DNA of 64,000 nucleotides from Clostridiales bacterium Firm_16 (GTDB lineage: Bacteria > Bacillota > Clostridia > Saccharofermentanales > Saccharofermentanaceae). The position numbers were made by a program, and so were the translations under genes. Under the pieces are notes generated by a model. That model did no database searches. It was given only the letters and a program-made list of their open reading frames with translations, and was not told the DNA's origin. Of the stretch, positions 55,476 through 62,891 are shown piece by piece. Each line of letters starts with the position of its first letter. Position 1 is the stretch's first letter. The stretch spans positions 83,838 through 147,837 of the forward strand of contig LVAV01000113.1 of assembly GCA_001604185.1 (NCBI GenBank). Direction: 5' to 3'.

Positions 55476-55808
55476 TGATTGATATAAGGAGTGGCCAAAG
55501 TGGTTCCTTATATCATTGAAGAGAGGAATGATTGATATAAGGAGTTGTCAAAGTGGTTCCTTATATCATCGAAGAGAGAAATGATTGATATAAGGAGTCG
55601 TCAAAGTGGTTCCTTATATCATCGAAGGGAAGAATGATTGATATAAGGAGTCGTCAAAGTGGTTCCTTATATCATCGAAGAGAGGAATGATTGATATAAG
55701 GAGTCGTCAAAGTGGTTCCTTATATCATCGAAGGGAAGAATGATTGATATAAGGAGTCGTCAAAGTAATCCCTTATATCAATGGAGATCAAAATCATTGA
55801 TATAAGGG
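55476..55808. repeat. 53-bp tandem array of a palindromic unit, six copies plus one partial
   Basis: Units start at 55476, 55529, 55582, 55635, 55688 and 55741, with a partial copy from 55794. Period is exactly 53 bp. Each unit holds the dyad TGATATAAGGA-N14-TCCTTATATCA, with 10- to 11-bp perfect arms, so the array carries six near-identical hairpins or binding sites. Units three to five are almost the same; the first and last differ most. The array fills most of the 608-bp gap between the end of the gene at 55850 and the start of speE. The rest of the gap (55242-55475) holds no gene I can support. Confidence 0.9.
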
Positions 55809-55849
55809 TGCGTACAGATTCATTCTTATCCTAATAGTCCAATGAATGA

Positions 55850-56650
55850 TTACTTTATCCAGAAGATCTGCTTGATTTGCTCTCGAAAGGCATGGACATT
55901 GAAGGGATGATTCTTGGTTTCGAAAGTCAGAATCAGGTTCTTTCCGACAAAGATTCCATTCTCTTCATACTCGCGCAACTTCTTCATATTCCGATTTACA
56001 TAATCTTCATCATCCATGAGCCCCATGTGTTCCTGGTAAATAGTGGTTCGCCGAGGCGCGTGAAACAGGGTGAAGTCAGGGGCCTTTGTGGTTCCGTCGC
56101 GCAGGGTCAGCAGGCATTCGTAACGGTAAGGAATACCAAGTTCGAAGTAAGTATCGGCTTGCAGCAGCTCGGACTTAGATCGAACCATCTCACCCCTTTT
56201 GGTCTTAAACATTTTCTCTTCTGGCTTATATGTGCTTGCTTGGAACGGTAGAGAATTCCATTTCTCTGCGCAGAAATCATTATCCGCCATGTATGGAGAG
56301 ATCATGTCTTGTCGTTGCTTGCTCAATCCTGAAAAGACAGATTCGGAATCATGGAGTCTGATTCCTTGAATACAAGCCTTAATGTCTGCAAGCTCCCTGT
56401 ATGCCTGCTTAAGAAAACGCTTCGCGTAGTCTTTCTGAGCTAGTTGGGGAACAAGACCGGCATTACCTACAGGAATATACACTCCGCGCGTATCCTTGAA
56501 CTGCGTGACATGATAAAAACTGGCACCATTGTGACGATTGTTGATCCTCAACCTCCCATCGGGGGCGTTCTTGAGAAACTGCTCGGCGGACTGGATTGCT
56601 TTCTCCAGCCTTTGTTTACGTATTTCCAATTCCTGATACAAGCTGTTCAT
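55850..56650 (-). CDS. Unknown protein, PD-(D/E)xK nuclease-like
   Basis: A 266-residue protein. The N-terminal part is helical (about 1-30 coiled coil) with the strand pattern NRHNGASFYHV and GVYIPVGNAGLVPQLAQKDY. The C-terminal 130 residues have a restriction-endonuclease-like pattern: RSKSELLQADTYFE, then YRYECLLTL, KAPDFTLFHA, IYQEHMGLMDDEDYVN and NLILTFETKN. The Glu, Pro-Asp and Glu-x-His positions suggest a nuclease core. The 53-bp dyad array begins 42 nt beyond its stop codon. ATG 56650 after GGGAGAG. Function not established. Confidence 0.68.
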   Translation of the reverse strand: MNSLYQELEIRKQRLEKAIQSAEQFLKNAPDGRLRINNRHNGASFYHVTQFKDTRGVYIPVGNAGLVPQLAQKDYAKRFLKQAYRELADIKACIQGIRLHDSESVFSGLSKQRQDMISPYMADNDFCAEKWNSLPFQASTYKPEEKMFKTKRGEMVRSKSELLQADTYFELGIPYRYECLLTLRDGTTKAPDFTLFHAPRRTTIYQEHMGLMDDEDYVNRNMKKLREYEENGIFVGKNLILTFETKNHPFNVHAFREQIKQIFWIK

Positions 56651-56754
56651 GAGGCTCTCCCGAAAGATGCTGACGCGTTTTTCGATATGAGTTTATTGAA
56701 TACTGTATCGGCTCGAAAGTCTATATTCTGAGAGGATAATTTGTCAAATATGGC

Positions 56755-56931
56755 TTGAAAAGCACTCGCCCCGCTTTGTTTTTGTCTTGCAAAACTTTTT
56801 TCTCATGGCAGCGCTGCTCAAGCTGCCCCACGTCGAGCGTCAAGACTCGAAACTTCCGGCCCCTGCCTCAAGCCTTATGCCACACGCCTCCTGGCCCCCG
56901 ACTCAAGCCCCACTCGTCCCGGCCCCGAGCC
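56755..56931. other. Strand-skewed pyrimidine-rich intergenic stretch
   Basis: The plus strand is unusually rich in C and CT runs, with short repeats such as CTCAAG and GGCCCC. No gene or clear hairpin was found. The genes on both sides are on the minus strand. Confidence 0.4.
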
Positions 56932-57576
56932 TCACGCCTTCTTGTCTTTCGGTTTCAGCACTTTCCCCACAAGTGAGATCAACGGCCCGAGGAAGAGCGC
57001 CATGAGAATAATACCGATGATCGGAACTCCCCCGAAGAGAACACCCACCACGATAGCCAGACCGTCCCAGCAAATACGGATAAGCATCTTGGGGATTTTC
57101 GGGAAACGACCGGTGATCTTCTCGGTCAGAATGATCGGGATCCCGTCATAAGGCGCAACACCTGTATCCGCATTGATATAGATACTGGCACTGATCATGA
57201 ACAGAAGCAGCGCCACCAGAAAAATCACCCAACGAGTGACCGGATCAGTAAAAAGAGAAGCGGGCAGGACTTTGCCCCAGACCCAGGTAAAGAAATCCAC
57301 ATAGTACCCAACCAGCACCATGTTAAAGAGGGTGCCGAAACCGATGAGAGAACGCTTGCAGAGAAGAACGATCACGAACATCAGAGCGTTAAGGATCAGC
57401 TGCCAGTTCCCGAATCCCATGCCGATAAAAGCCGAGATCGAGCGGTTCATGAAGGTGCAGGGGTCAGTACCGAGATTACAGTTCACCAGAAAAGACAGGA
57501 AGAAACCCATGCCCGTCACACCCAGAAAACTGATCAGGACACGCTTTTTGTCGATTTTCTTCAGTGATTCGATCAC
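56932..57576 (-). CDS. YczE/YitT-type membrane protein
   Basis: A 214-residue protein with five or six membrane helices. The conserved turn LGTDPCTFMNRSIS in the first loop and GVAPYDGIPIILTEK in the fourth mark the YczE/YyaS/YitT group (COG2364). Transport function is suspected in the family but not known. It follows the gene at 57593 with a 16-nt gap. Confidence 0.8.
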   Translation of the reverse strand: MIESLKKIDKKRVLISFLGVTGMGFFLSFLVNCNLGTDPCTFMNRSISAFIGMGFGNWQLILNALMFVIVLLCKRSLIGFGTLFNMVLVGYYVDFFTWVWGKVLPASLFTDPVTRWVIFLVALLLFMISASIYINADTGVAPYDGIPIILTEKITGRFPKIPKMLIRICWDGLAIVVGVLFGGVPIIGIILMALFLGPLISLVGKVLKPKDKKA

Positions 57577-57592
57577 GAGAGAAATGCCTCGA

Positions 57593-58057
57593 TCAAGTCA
57601 AGAAGCTGAGACCTGCGACGACACCATAGGAAGCAAGTGTCATTACGGTTGCAGCGATCAGAACACCGATAATAGCCGCCAGGATCGCCTTCTTAAAAGG
57701 CACTTCGCAGATCGCGGCGATACCGCTTCCTGTCCATGCACCGGTACCCGGTAGCGGAATGGCAATGAAGCCGACCAGCGTCCAGAACGCAGTGTTACCG
57801 GCCTTTGCGGCTTTCTTGGCGAACTTGTTCTCACAGAAATCTACGATCTTCTTGAGTTTCGGATACTTTCTCATCCAGTCGAAGACCTTCTTAACGAAAA
57901 GAAGGATAAAAGGAACCGGAAGGAGGTTGCCGATCACCGCTACGAGAAAAGTAATGTACCATGGCAGCCCGCGCGCGGCTCCGACAGGAATACTGCCACG
58001 AAGCTCCACGACAGGAATGATGGAAATAAGAAACACATAAATTGCATTACGAAGCAT
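57593..58057 (-). CDS. Small multidrug export family protein (COG2426)
   Basis: A 154-residue membrane protein with about four helices. The signature region is VVELRGSIPVGAARGLPW near the start and IPLPGTGAWTGSGIAA in the middle, as in the Sm_multidrug_ex family. The name of the family is historic and export of drugs is not proven here. ATG 58057 after AGAGGAG. First gene of a two-gene operon. Confidence 0.87.
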   Translation of the reverse strand: MLRNAIYVFLISIIPVVELRGSIPVGAARGLPWYITFLVAVIGNLLPVPFILLFVKKVFDWMRKYPKLKKIVDFCENKFAKKAAKAGNTAFWTLVGFIAIPLPGTGAWTGSGIAAICEVPFKKAILAAIIGVLIAATVMTLASYGVVAGLSFLT

Positions 58058-58251
58058 AATCGACTCCTCTATTCAGAAACGGCGTTCCCGCCGGAAAAAT
58101 CAATGAGATATCCTCTTTTTGGTTTCATTTGTCTCACAAACGCGTATAAGAATACCACAAACCGCGGTAGTTGCCAAACTTTTCGCAACAAGACGTTGCC
58201 GCATGCCTATGGAAAAACTCTCGCGCCTCATTTTGTTGTCGCTGAGAACTT

Positions 58252-58352
58252 GCGAAACCACGTTCGTGGGCGATCCGTCGAGTGATCGCGAAACCACGTT
58301 CGTGGGCGATCCGAAGCTGAGAGCTTACGAAACCACATTCACGGGCGCTCCG
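58252..58352 (-). repeat. Three in-frame copies of a gene 3' end
   Basis: The 26-bp stretch at 58327-58352, which encodes the last residues of the dehydrogenase gene (GAPVNVVS), recurs with small changes at 58288-58313 and 58252-58277. Offsets are 39 and 36 bp, both multiples of three. The two extra copies lie beyond the stop codon in the same frame. Confidence 0.75.
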
Positions 58353-59290
58353 GACAGGAAGGCCGCGAGGTTCCCGGCAGCCACGTCCATCAGGCGGATA
58401 CGTGTGTCCTTCGGCGCCCAGGCGATGTGAGGCGTAAGGAAAGTATTCGGAGCGGTGAGAAGAGGATTGCCCTCCCGGATCGGCTCGACACTGACCACAT
58501 CCGCGCCCAGCGCCGCGATCTTGCCGGAGGCCAGAGCCGCAGCCACCGCCGCCTCATCCAGTACCGGTCCACGGGAAGTATTCAGAAGGATCACACCGTC
58601 CTTCATGCGCGCGATGGTATCGGCCTTCACAAGCCCGGTAGTAGCAGGCGTCAGCGGGCAGTGGAAAGAAAGCACATCCGACTCGCGCCAGAGAGTCTCC
58701 TCGTCCACGAAAGTAACCTGAGGATTAGAACGACGCATCTCCTCCGTGATCTCCGAACGACGGCAAGCCAGCACCTTCATGCCTAAAGCAGAAGCGATAC
58801 AGGCCACGCGGGACGCGATCTTACCATAGCCGAAAAGTCCCAAAGTTTTACCCCAGAGCTCCATCAGCGGGCGGTCCCAGAAACAGAAATCCCGCCCCCG
58901 GGTCCAGACACCCTGGTGCACCAGCTCACTGTGATGCCCCACGGAACTCGCGATCTCCAGAAGAAGCGCGATGGTCATCTGGGCTGTGGCGAAAGTGGCA
59001 TATTCAGGAATGTTGGTGACAACGATACCATGCTCATGGCAGTACTCCACGTCCACCACATTAAAACCCGTAGACAGGCACCCGATGTAACGAAGGTCCG
59101 GAAGCTTATCCAGCACCTCCCTCGGGAAGCAGGTCTTATTGGTCAGACACACGGATACACCCTCCAGTCTTTCAAAGACTTCGGAGGGTGCTGTGTATTC
59201 GTAAGTAACAAGTTCACCTAATGCGTGAAAAGGTTCCCAGGAGATATCTCCCGGGTTCAAGGTATAACCATCCAGAACTACGATCTTCAC
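58325..59290 (-). CDS. D-2-hydroxyacid dehydrogenase (glycerate dehydrogenase-like)
   Basis: A 321-residue NAD-dependent enzyme. The nucleotide loop is GLFGYGKIASRVA, and the catalytic Arg, Glu and His lie in NTSRGPVLDE, VVSVEPI and TPHIAW. It reduces a 2-oxoacid such as hydroxypyruvate. GTG start at 59290 overlaps the nfnB stop codon by 4 nt, so it is coupled to the Nfn operon. The exact substrate cannot be told from the sequence. Confidence 0.9.
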   Translation of the reverse strand: MKIVVLDGYTLNPGDISWEPFHALGELVTYEYTAPSEVFERLEGVSVCLTNKTCFPREVLDKLPDLRYIGCLSTGFNVVDVEYCHEHGIVVTNIPEYATFATAQMTIALLLEIASSVGHHSELVHQGVWTRGRDFCFWDRPLMELWGKTLGLFGYGKIASRVACIASALGMKVLACRRSEITEEMRRSNPQVTFVDEETLWRESDVLSFHCPLTPATTGLVKADTIARMKDGVILLNTSRGPVLDEAAVAAALASGKIAALGADVVSVEPIREGNPLLTAPNTFLTPHIAWAPKDTRIRLMDVAAGNLAAFLSGAPVNVVS

Positions 59291-60678
59291 TGATTCTTCT
59301 CCCGGATATATTTATCGATCGAAGACGCCGCAGTCTTGCCGGCACCCATGGCCAGGATAACTGTAGCCGCACCGGTGACGATATCTCCGCCGGCATAGAC
59401 ACCCGGACGGGAAGTCGCCATGGATTCGTCAGCCACCAGACATCCACGAGAAGTGGCATCCAGACCCTCGGTCGTATTACGGATCAGAGGATTCGGAGAA
59501 GTGCCGATGGCGATAATAACTGTATCCACTTCGATCTCGTGCTCAGAACCCGGGATCGCAACAGGTCTTCTTCTTCCGGAAGCATCCGGCTCACCCAGCT
59601 CCATAGAGATGACTTCCATGGCACGGACTTCACCCTTCTCGGAGCCCAGAACACGGACAGGATTATTCAGGCACATAAACTCGATGCCCTCTTCCTTGGC
59701 GTGATGCACTTCTTCGGCACGGGCCGGCATCTCGTCCTCGGAACGACGGTACACGATATAGACCTTCTCGGCACCCAGACGCTTAGCCGTACGGGCAGCG
59801 TCCATGGCTACGTTACCACCACCGACGACCGCAACAGCACGGCTCTTGCGGATCGGGGTATCGTATTTATCACTATAAGCCTTCATGAGATTGACACGGG
59901 TAAGGTACTCATTGGCGGAGTAAACACCGATGAGAGACTCGCCCTCGATGCCCATGAAAGAGGGAAGACCTGCACCGGATCCGATGAAGATCGCTTCATA
60001 TCCTTCTGCAAAAAGCTCGTCCACGGTGAGGGTCTTGCCGATCACGAAGTTCGTACGCACCTCAACGCCCAGAGCTTCCAGATTATCTACTTCCTTCTGC
60101 ACGATGGCCTTCGGGAGACGGAACTCCGGAATACCATAGACCAGTACACCGCCGGCCTTGTGGAAAGCCTCGAAGATCGTGACTTCATAGCCCAGTCTGG
60201 CCAGGTCACCGGCACAGGTGAGACCTGAAGGACCGGAACCGATGACGGCTACACGATGTCCGTTCTTCTCGATAGCAGGAGCACTCTCCTGGACATGGGC
60301 CATATGGTAATCGGCCACGAAACGCTCGAGACGTCCGATACCGACGCTCTCGCCCTTCATGCCACGCACACACTTGCTCTCGCACTGACTCTCCTGAGTG
60401 CAGACACGACCGCAGACAGCCGGCAGACAGTTGGTTGCCGTGATGATCTTATAGGCTTCTTCGAAGTTGCCTTCCGCAACCTGCGCGATGAAATCCGGGA
60501 TCCGGACATTGACCGGACAGCCACTGACACAAGGACGGTTCTTACAGTTGAGGCAACGAGTGGCCTCTTCCTTCGCCATTTCTTCAGTATATCCGAGGGC
60601 AACCTCCTTAAAGTTGGTTACACGCTCTTCCGGCTTCTGTTCCGGCATAGGTACTTTGGTAGTAGAAAGATTCGCCAT
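59287..60678 (-). CDS. nfnB: NfnB-like large subunit (GltD/GltB-beta family)
   Basis: A 463-residue flavoprotein with N-terminal cysteines for 4Fe-4S clusters (CLNCKNRPCVSGCP) and two nucleotide folds (VAVIGSGPSGLTCAGDLARL and AVAVVGGGNVAMDAAR). Alone it would be called glutamate synthase small chain. The adjacent FNR-like gene makes it the large subunit of the electron-bifurcating ferredoxin:NADP oxidoreductase. It begins 3 nt after nfnA. Confidence 0.9.
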   Translation of the reverse strand: MANLSTTKVPMPEQKPEERVTNFKEVALGYTEEMAKEEATRCLNCKNRPCVSGCPVNVRIPDFIAQVAEGNFEEAYKIITATNCLPAVCGRVCTQESQCESKCVRGMKGESVGIGRLERFVADYHMAHVQESAPAIEKNGHRVAVIGSGPSGLTCAGDLARLGYEVTIFEAFHKAGGVLVYGIPEFRLPKAIVQKEVDNLEALGVEVRTNFVIGKTLTVDELFAEGYEAIFIGSGAGLPSFMGIEGESLIGVYSANEYLTRVNLMKAYSDKYDTPIRKSRAVAVVGGGNVAMDAARTAKRLGAEKVYIVYRRSEDEMPARAEEVHHAKEEGIEFMCLNNPVRVLGSEKGEVRAMEVISMELGEPDASGRRRPVAIPGSEHEIEVDTVIIAIGTSPNPLIRNTTEGLDATSRGCLVADESMATSRPGVYAGGDIVTGAATVILAMGAGKTAASSIDKYIREKNQ

Positions 60679-60681
60679 GGT

Positions 60682-61545
60682 TCAGTCCTCCTTCTGTTCC
60701 GATGCGGCATCGCCCATCTTCAGGATGCGGCACTCGTGTCCGGCACGCTCCCGTTCCTGTTCCTTATAGTAAGAATTTCTCCGCATCAACTCGTCGAAAT
60801 CCACTTCATGTCCGTCAAAGTCCGGTCCGTCTACACAGGCGAAACGGATCTTGCCGCCTACCGTAACACGGCATCCGCCGCACATTCCGGTACCATCGAT
60901 CATGATGGGGTTAAGGCTGACCAGAGTCTTGATGCCATAAGGACGGGTCACTTCAGATAAGAATTTCATCATGGGGATCGGTCCGATGGCGATGACCAGA
61001 TCATACTTGTTTCCGGCATCGATGAGGCTCTGGAGCTTGTTCGTAACGAAGCCCTTCTCACCATAAGATCCATCGTCGGTGGTGACGTAAAGATTATTGC
61101 AGACTGCCCGCATCTCGTCCTCCAGGATCACGATGTCCTTATTGCGGAAACCGGCGATCATGTCAACATGCGCACCCGCCTGGAAAAGAGCTTTTGCAGA
61201 GGGATAAGCGATGGCACATCCGACGCCGCCTCCGACGACGCAGACGTTCTTGTAACCTTCGATCTCCGTAGCATTGCCGAGAGGTCCCACGAAATCCAGG
61301 ATCTCATCGCCCTCGTTGAGCATGGAGAGTGCTTTGGTAGAACTTCCTACGATCTGGAAAATGATGGTCACGGTGCCTTTCTCCGCATCGTGATCCGCGA
61401 TCGTCAGCGGGACGCGCTCGCCATACTGGTCGACTCGGAAGATGATAAACTGTCCGGCACGCGCCTTGGCGGCAATATAAGGGGCTTCCACTTCCATAAG
61501 AATGACAGCTTCATTGAGCTGTCGCTTGGCGACGATCTTATACAT
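60682..61545 (-). CDS. nfnA: NfnA-like small subunit (FAD/NAD-binding, 2Fe-2S)
   Basis: A 287-residue protein of the dihydroorotate dehydrogenase electron-transfer/FNR type. The flavin site is in GQFIIFRVDQYGERVPLTI, the nucleotide site VVGGGVGCAIAYP, and the 2Fe-2S ligands lie in DGTGMCGGCRVTVGGKIRFA. Together with NfnB it couples NADH and reduced ferredoxin to NADP reduction in anaerobes. ATG 61545 after AAAGGACGGGGA. First gene of a three-gene operon. Confidence 0.9.
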   Translation of the reverse strand: MYKIVAKRQLNEAVILMEVEAPYIAAKARAGQFIIFRVDQYGERVPLTIADHDAEKGTVTIIFQIVGSSTKALSMLNEGDEILDFVGPLGNATEIEGYKNVCVVGGGVGCAIAYPSAKALFQAGAHVDMIAGFRNKDIVILEDEMRAVCNNLYVTTDDGSYGEKGFVTNKLQSLIDAGNKYDLVIAIGPIPMMKFLSEVTRPYGIKTLVSLNPIMIDGTGMCGGCRVTVGGKIRFACVDGPDFDGHEVDFDELMRRNSYYKEQERERAGHECRILKMGDAASEQKED

Positions 61546-61584
61546 AATTCCCCGTCCTTTCGAAAAGCACTTGAACTGCTTTTA

Positions 61585-61633
61585 CAAATGAAAATCATAT
61601 TATTCATTTAATACTACTCCCAAATGAAAATCA
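61585..61633. repeat. Direct repeat in the nfnA upstream region
   Basis: CAAATGAAAATCA occurs at 61585-61597 and 61621-61633, 36 bp apart. The first copy is followed by ATTATTCATTT, giving an imperfect AT-rich dyad. It lies between divergent genes and may be a regulator site. Confidence 0.45.
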
Positions 61634-61731
61634 ATATTCTTATCAGAATTCGTGAGAAAGGCGCGGATTTTTTACGCGAAAAATGCTAGACTGGATTAAG
61701 GTTATTTTTCATCAGGGGAAGGGCACAATTT

Positions 61732-62856
61732 ATGCTTCAGGTTCGGGGACTCACCAAGAAATTCGGCAAACAGGTTGCCAATCGGGATATCGATCTGGAT
61801 TGCGCAGCAGGAGAGATCAGCATCTTGCTGGGACCTAACGGAGCCGGTAAATCCACAGCGATCAAGTGCATACTGGGACTTCTGCGCTACGAAGGCGAAG
61901 TCACCATCGGAGGTTTTCCGGGACGCTCCAACGAAGCCAAGAAGATCCTGGGCTATGTGCCGGAATTCCCCGCACTCTACGGGATGCTTACCGTGGAGGA
62001 ACAGATCGAGTTTATTATCCGCGCATACAATCTGGACCGGGAAGCGGCCGAACAGTATGCGGAAGAATTGATCCAGAGATTCCGCCTGACAGAACGAAGA
62101 AAGTATCTTTGCAAGAACCTGTCCAAAGGTATGCAGCAGAAGGTGTCCATCATCTGTGCGCTGCTGCCGCGACCGAAGCTTCTCCTGCTGGACGAGCCGA
62201 TGATCGGTCTGGATCCGCATGCGATCAAGCAGCTCCGTGACATAGTACTGACTCTGAAGAAACAGGGCGTGGCCATTGTGGTGTCTACCCACATGATCGC
62301 GTCGGTAGAAGGTATCTGGGACAAGGCTTACATCCTGTCCCGGGGACGTGTGATCTCCTGCCACTCCAAGGCAGCGCTCCAGGGATTGGAAACGGCATCT
62401 CTCGAGAAGATCTTCTTCGAGGAGACCGAGCGTCCGGAGATCCTGGCACCGAAGCCGGAACCCGATTCAGACAAAGCATCGAAATCGAAGAAGAAGCGCA
62501 CTTCGGGCGATTCAGGAAAGGGCCTGCCTTCGCCTGACAATTCCGTGCCTTCGAAGAAGGAACATAAAGAGGAGAAGCATGCCGACAGGCAGACGTCGGA
62601 GGAAATCCTTACTCCGGAAAAACTCCCGCAGCCGAATGTGCCCTCCGCTTTCTCTGAGGATGGTTACCTCGATCCGGATCTGGATCCGGGTCCGATCCCG
62701 CATAAGGCGGAAAAGAAGAAAGCAGAAGCGAAACCTTCATCGGACAAGAGTTCCTCTCACGAGAAACATGCGTCGGATAAGGAATCCTCTCACGAGAATC
62801 CTTCCCACAAGGATCCGTCCCGCCCGGCACCGCCGAAGAAGAAGCATAAGAAATAA
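61732..62856 (+). CDS. ABC exporter ATPase with a long charged C-terminal tail
   Basis: A 374-residue protein. The ATPase domain (about 1-235) has Walker A GPNGAGKST, signature LSKGMQQKVS and Walker B LLLLDEPMIGLD. The last 135 residues are low complexity, rich in Lys, Ser, Pro, Glu and His (KKKRTSGDSGKG, SSHEKHASDKESSHENPSHK), which is unusual for this family. The following gene encodes its membrane partner. Substrate unknown. Confidence 0.87.
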   Translation: MLQVRGLTKKFGKQVANRDIDLDCAAGEISILLGPNGAGKSTAIKCILGLLRYEGEVTIGGFPGRSNEAKKILGYVPEFPALYGMLTVEEQIEFIIRAYNLDREAAEQYAEELIQRFRLTERRKYLCKNLSKGMQQKVSIICALLPRPKLLLLDEPMIGLDPHAIKQLRDIVLTLKKQGVAIVVSTHMIASVEGIWDKAYILSRGRVISCHSKAALQGLETASLEKIFFEETERPEILAPKPEPDSDKASKSKKKRTSGDSGKGLPSPDNSVPSKKEHKEEKHADRQTSEEILTPEKLPQPNVPSAFSEDGYLDPDLDPGPIPHKAEKKKAEAKPSSDKSSSHEKHASDKESSHENPSHKDPSRPAPPKKKHKK

Positions 62857-62891
62857 TATTCTATATAAGAAAGGACGAACGGCAAGACAGA

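Noticed and set aside
55476..55808. CRISPR array
   Set aside because: The whole 53-bp period is repeated, so there are no unique spacers, and no cas genes are nearby.
59221..60228. 335-codon plus-strand ORF
   Set aside because: Antisense to nfnB, which has complete family motifs.
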